A stretch of 64,000 nt of DNA from Rachycentron canadum (lineage: Eukaryota > Chordata > Actinopteri > Carangiformes > Rachycentridae), in contig CM076671.1 in assembly GCA_038496675.1 (NCBI GenBank), positions 4,434,107 to 4,498,106 of the forward strand. The letters are read 5' to 3'. Position 1 is the stretch's first letter. Each line of letters opens with the position of its first letter. The position numbers and the translations under genes are program-made. Shown piece by piece: positions 61,464 to 64,000 of the stretch. The notes beneath the pieces were generated by a model. That model worked only from the letters and a program-made list of their open reading frames with translations. It had not been told where the DNA came from and searched no databases.

Positions 61464-64000
61464 AGTGTGTTTGGTCGATGGATTGTGATTAGTTCTCCTA
61501 TCGCAACCAGCACATGCAGGGAAGAGTTGAGATGACGGCCCATCCGCAGACCTACCGCCACAAAAGAGAACCAGTGGACATGCATGCATGCACAAGCACA
61601 ACACAGCAGCTCAGTGTGTCTGAGTTTTCTGCCTCTTTCTCCTCTGCTGCCTTGACCGCACTATGTTCTTCTCAGTATGAGCACAGTCATAATCACCATT
61701 ACCCAAAATTCCACACAATTTCAGCAGGGTCACGTAACAGCAACACAACTGGACCGTGTCTCTTTGAAGCCAGGTCAGCCAAAACAAATATCTGACCCTG
61801 AAGAGAACATGATGATACCACATAATGAGGAGGTGTTATTACACTGCAGCCTTTCTCAACTTTTTGACTCTCTGACCTTTGTCCTCTGAGGTTTTAACCA
61901 ATCAAATGTCCCTCCCACTTGTCACAAAATCCAAGCTGTTTGGCATGCAGTGGTGCTGCTGAGAGCTTAAGGCCTCTGTCGTGGGCAAACAGGCCAACTG
62001 GCTGAGTTTAAAGGTCACATATTTTCTCATTTACCTCCTGTAGTATCTGGCTGTGCAGATCTACCACCATCATAACAAAATTTCATTCACGACGTTCGAA
62101 CAACTCCCTCCTTTTTCCACCGGAACAATTTTTAGTATTTTTTTTCTTTTAAAACCAGGCTGGTGAATTGGAACGAAAAATGTGCCAGCATTTATACTGA
62201 CCATATAATTTTTTGGAAGAACAAATTGTTTGTAAGAATTATTCATTTCAAATTACTATCTCATATTATAGTCACATTACTCGGAATAATGAATGTACAC
62301 GAGTTAGTGAAAAAAGTGACACCTTATATACTAAGTGTCTGCACAGACACTTTAAGGAAAGAGGATTTTGGAAATGTAAATTTATCCAGCAACTGTCAGA
62401 CTGAAATAGACCACATAGCAGTGTATGAGCTTATCATCACTCATGGCATGTTTGAGCAGGTAGAGGCCTATTTCACCTGGCACAGTAACTAAACTAAGCA
62501 TTTCTACATTCATGAGACATTGGTGATAGCAAGTGACGAGTCATGGTATGCTTTGGACAGAAATACAGTCCAGTACCTAACACACTCTAACTTTCACCTC
62601 AAACTGTGTTTTTGATGCCAAAGGTAATATTAACCACACTCCGTGCCTGGGGGCACTGACTCAAATCAAGCTTTGTTTTTTGTGTGAGAAATATATTTGG
62701 ATGACAGCAGAGATCTCAGCAGAGGACACATAAAACCCCAGCAGCTTAAATGGAAACTGCCTACAGAGCTATTTACCTCTTGCAGCGGGTGATTTGGTTG
62801 AAGTGACCGTTTAGAGGGAGGACATCAGAAACTACAGTATGTGACTCTGGTTATGCAGGAGGAGGTGATCATGAAGGGAGCCAATGAAAATGTAGTGGTG
62901 CCTGCTGTAAATAGAAATGTGCTCAGGTTGAATAAGCACACAAGATAAGTCCAAAAGGCAGGTGGGTGCAGATGAGCCACAGGATGTCAGTCAGCTTGAA
63001 AGGGATGACATCACTGGGACATTTATGAGCTGCAGACAGAGAAAGAGGTGCCATTTGAGAGCCATTAAAGTATTTAAATATGAGGACTCGCCATGCTGTC
63101 CCCTCTCCTCTGCTCTTGTCTTTCATTTCCCGGGTAAGCACTTAAGTCTCACTCGGCCCCCCTCCCCACTTCACCTTTCCCAACCATTGCCTCTGCCTTG
63201 TTTGCTTTTGTTGCAAATGTAGCCCCATAATTGTCCAAATCAATGTTCAGCAGTCTCTCTCGCTGCGATTAGGGGGAAAATTAGGTTATGCTGCAGTTGC
63301 CATGGTTTCAAGGCAGTGGATTTCTAAAAAAGATCTCCCGCGAAGCCAGAGACTGGCATGGTATAATGAACTTAAATTAAAGCAACTTTTGTCTCAATGT
63401 AGATTTTAATTAGCCAGCTACTGTCTCTGACAGAAGGAACGAGGAAGAAAAGCAGAAGAAAATGCAGAGAGAACAAGTGAAGGGGTGAAAGAACGGGTGG
63501 AAAACAGGGCTTATGTGCCAGAGTGCTAATTTGATCCATTAAGGGATGTGTGTGTGTGAGAGAGTGTGTGATGTGCTACCTGTCTAGTGAATATAAAGTC
63601 TCATTCTCACCCATCAAGGAGCATGGTGCAAAGGGCGAGAGTTGCGACTTGTTAAACTCCAGGCTTCAGCTGAGAAAAATCTAATTAGTCTAATTAGGCG
63701 TGTGCAACAGTCAGAGATGGAATGACTTCTCCTCTGCGGCTCCCTCACAGTGAAAAGTGAGAAAATATGTTTTGTCTGTGAAAAGAGTGTGAAAATATGT
63801 GAAGACGTGTTGATGTAATCGACAAATCCACATCCTACCTCTGACTGTGATCACCTGTAGCCTCATTTCCTCCTTCCTAACCTGCTGTATGATCTTTAAT
63901 GCTGTTGATGATTTAATAACTCACTCCTGGTTCCTTGCCAATGGAGATGCTCCAAAAGTAAATGATTAACAGAAAACCATGCTCATCCGCTTACATAACA

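Larger units (their letters stand above)
43567..64000. other. Intergenic region upstream of the ZP3-like gene
   Basis: About 20 kb in which no exon with a recognisable protein family was found on either strand. The first ~230 bases include the presumed ZP3-like promoter and 5' UTR, with a CCAAT motif on the minus strand near 43,690 but no clear TATA box. The rest carries microsatellites, low-complexity C/T-rich DNA (54,650-55,170), a degraded SINE near 48,360-48,475 and several candidate conserved non-coding blocks. Small or rapidly evolving genes cannot be excluded. Confidence 0.65.

Noticed and set aside
62163..62492. 109-codon open frame on the plus strand
   Set aside because: No recognisable family and AT-rich composition typical of chance frames.

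Overview
This is nuclear genomic DNA from a ray-finned fish, most likely a percomorph-type teleost. The evidence is spliced vertebrate genes, many (CA)n microsatellites, tRNA-derived SINEs and other interspersed repeats of the kind common in teleosts, and an egg-envelope ZP3 gene with short introns. There are no bacterial-style operons, and almost every long open frame is a chance or low-complexity frame. Two protein-coding genes can be supported, both on the minus strand.

Left part (1-23,040): the 5' portion of mbnl2 (muscleblind-like splicing regulator 2), read right to left. A probable non-coding first exon and promoter lie at about 22,800-23,040 and end in a good splice donor. A ~10-kb intron follows. 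The start-codon exon is at 12,574-12,747 (58 codons, first CCCH zinc finger, phase-0 donor). From 12,573 to the left window edge is the next mbnl2 intron; I found no further mbnl2 exon, so the rest of the gene lies outside.

Middle (23,041-39,137): about 16 kb of intergenic DNA holding most of the recognisable mobile-element remnants. These are a ~345-bp tRNA-headed SINE (26,097-26,440) and a second decayed copy, a ~220-bp foldback element with a 16-bp flanking direct repeat (27,308-27,528), a decayed L1-type LINE ORF2 fragment (28,560-29,525), and a second tRNA-derived SINE (31,141-31,347). There are also stretches that look like conserved developmental enhancers.

ZP3-like gene (39,152-43,566, minus): eleven coding exons join in frame to a 545-residue protein. 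It has a signal peptide, a long charged N-terminal extension, ZP-N and ZP-C halves with the expected cysteines, an RWKR furin site, an external hydrophobic patch, a transmembrane helix and a short cytosolic tail. A poly(A) signal lies 8 bases after the stop codon. The product is expected to be an egg-envelope (chorion) structural glycoprotein.

Right part (43,567-64,000): about 20 kb with no supportable gene. It contains microsatellites, a 42-bp perfect AT palindrome, a low-complexity cluster ending in A11G20, one probable SINE remnant, and several blocks with clustered homeodomain, octamer, PBX/MEIS and RFX-type motifs that are candidate conserved non-coding elements. The two genes have no evident functional link: one is an RNA-splicing regulator, the other an oocyte coat protein. 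I saw no convincing undescribed multi-gene system; the most unusual items are the ZP3 architecture and the foldback element.
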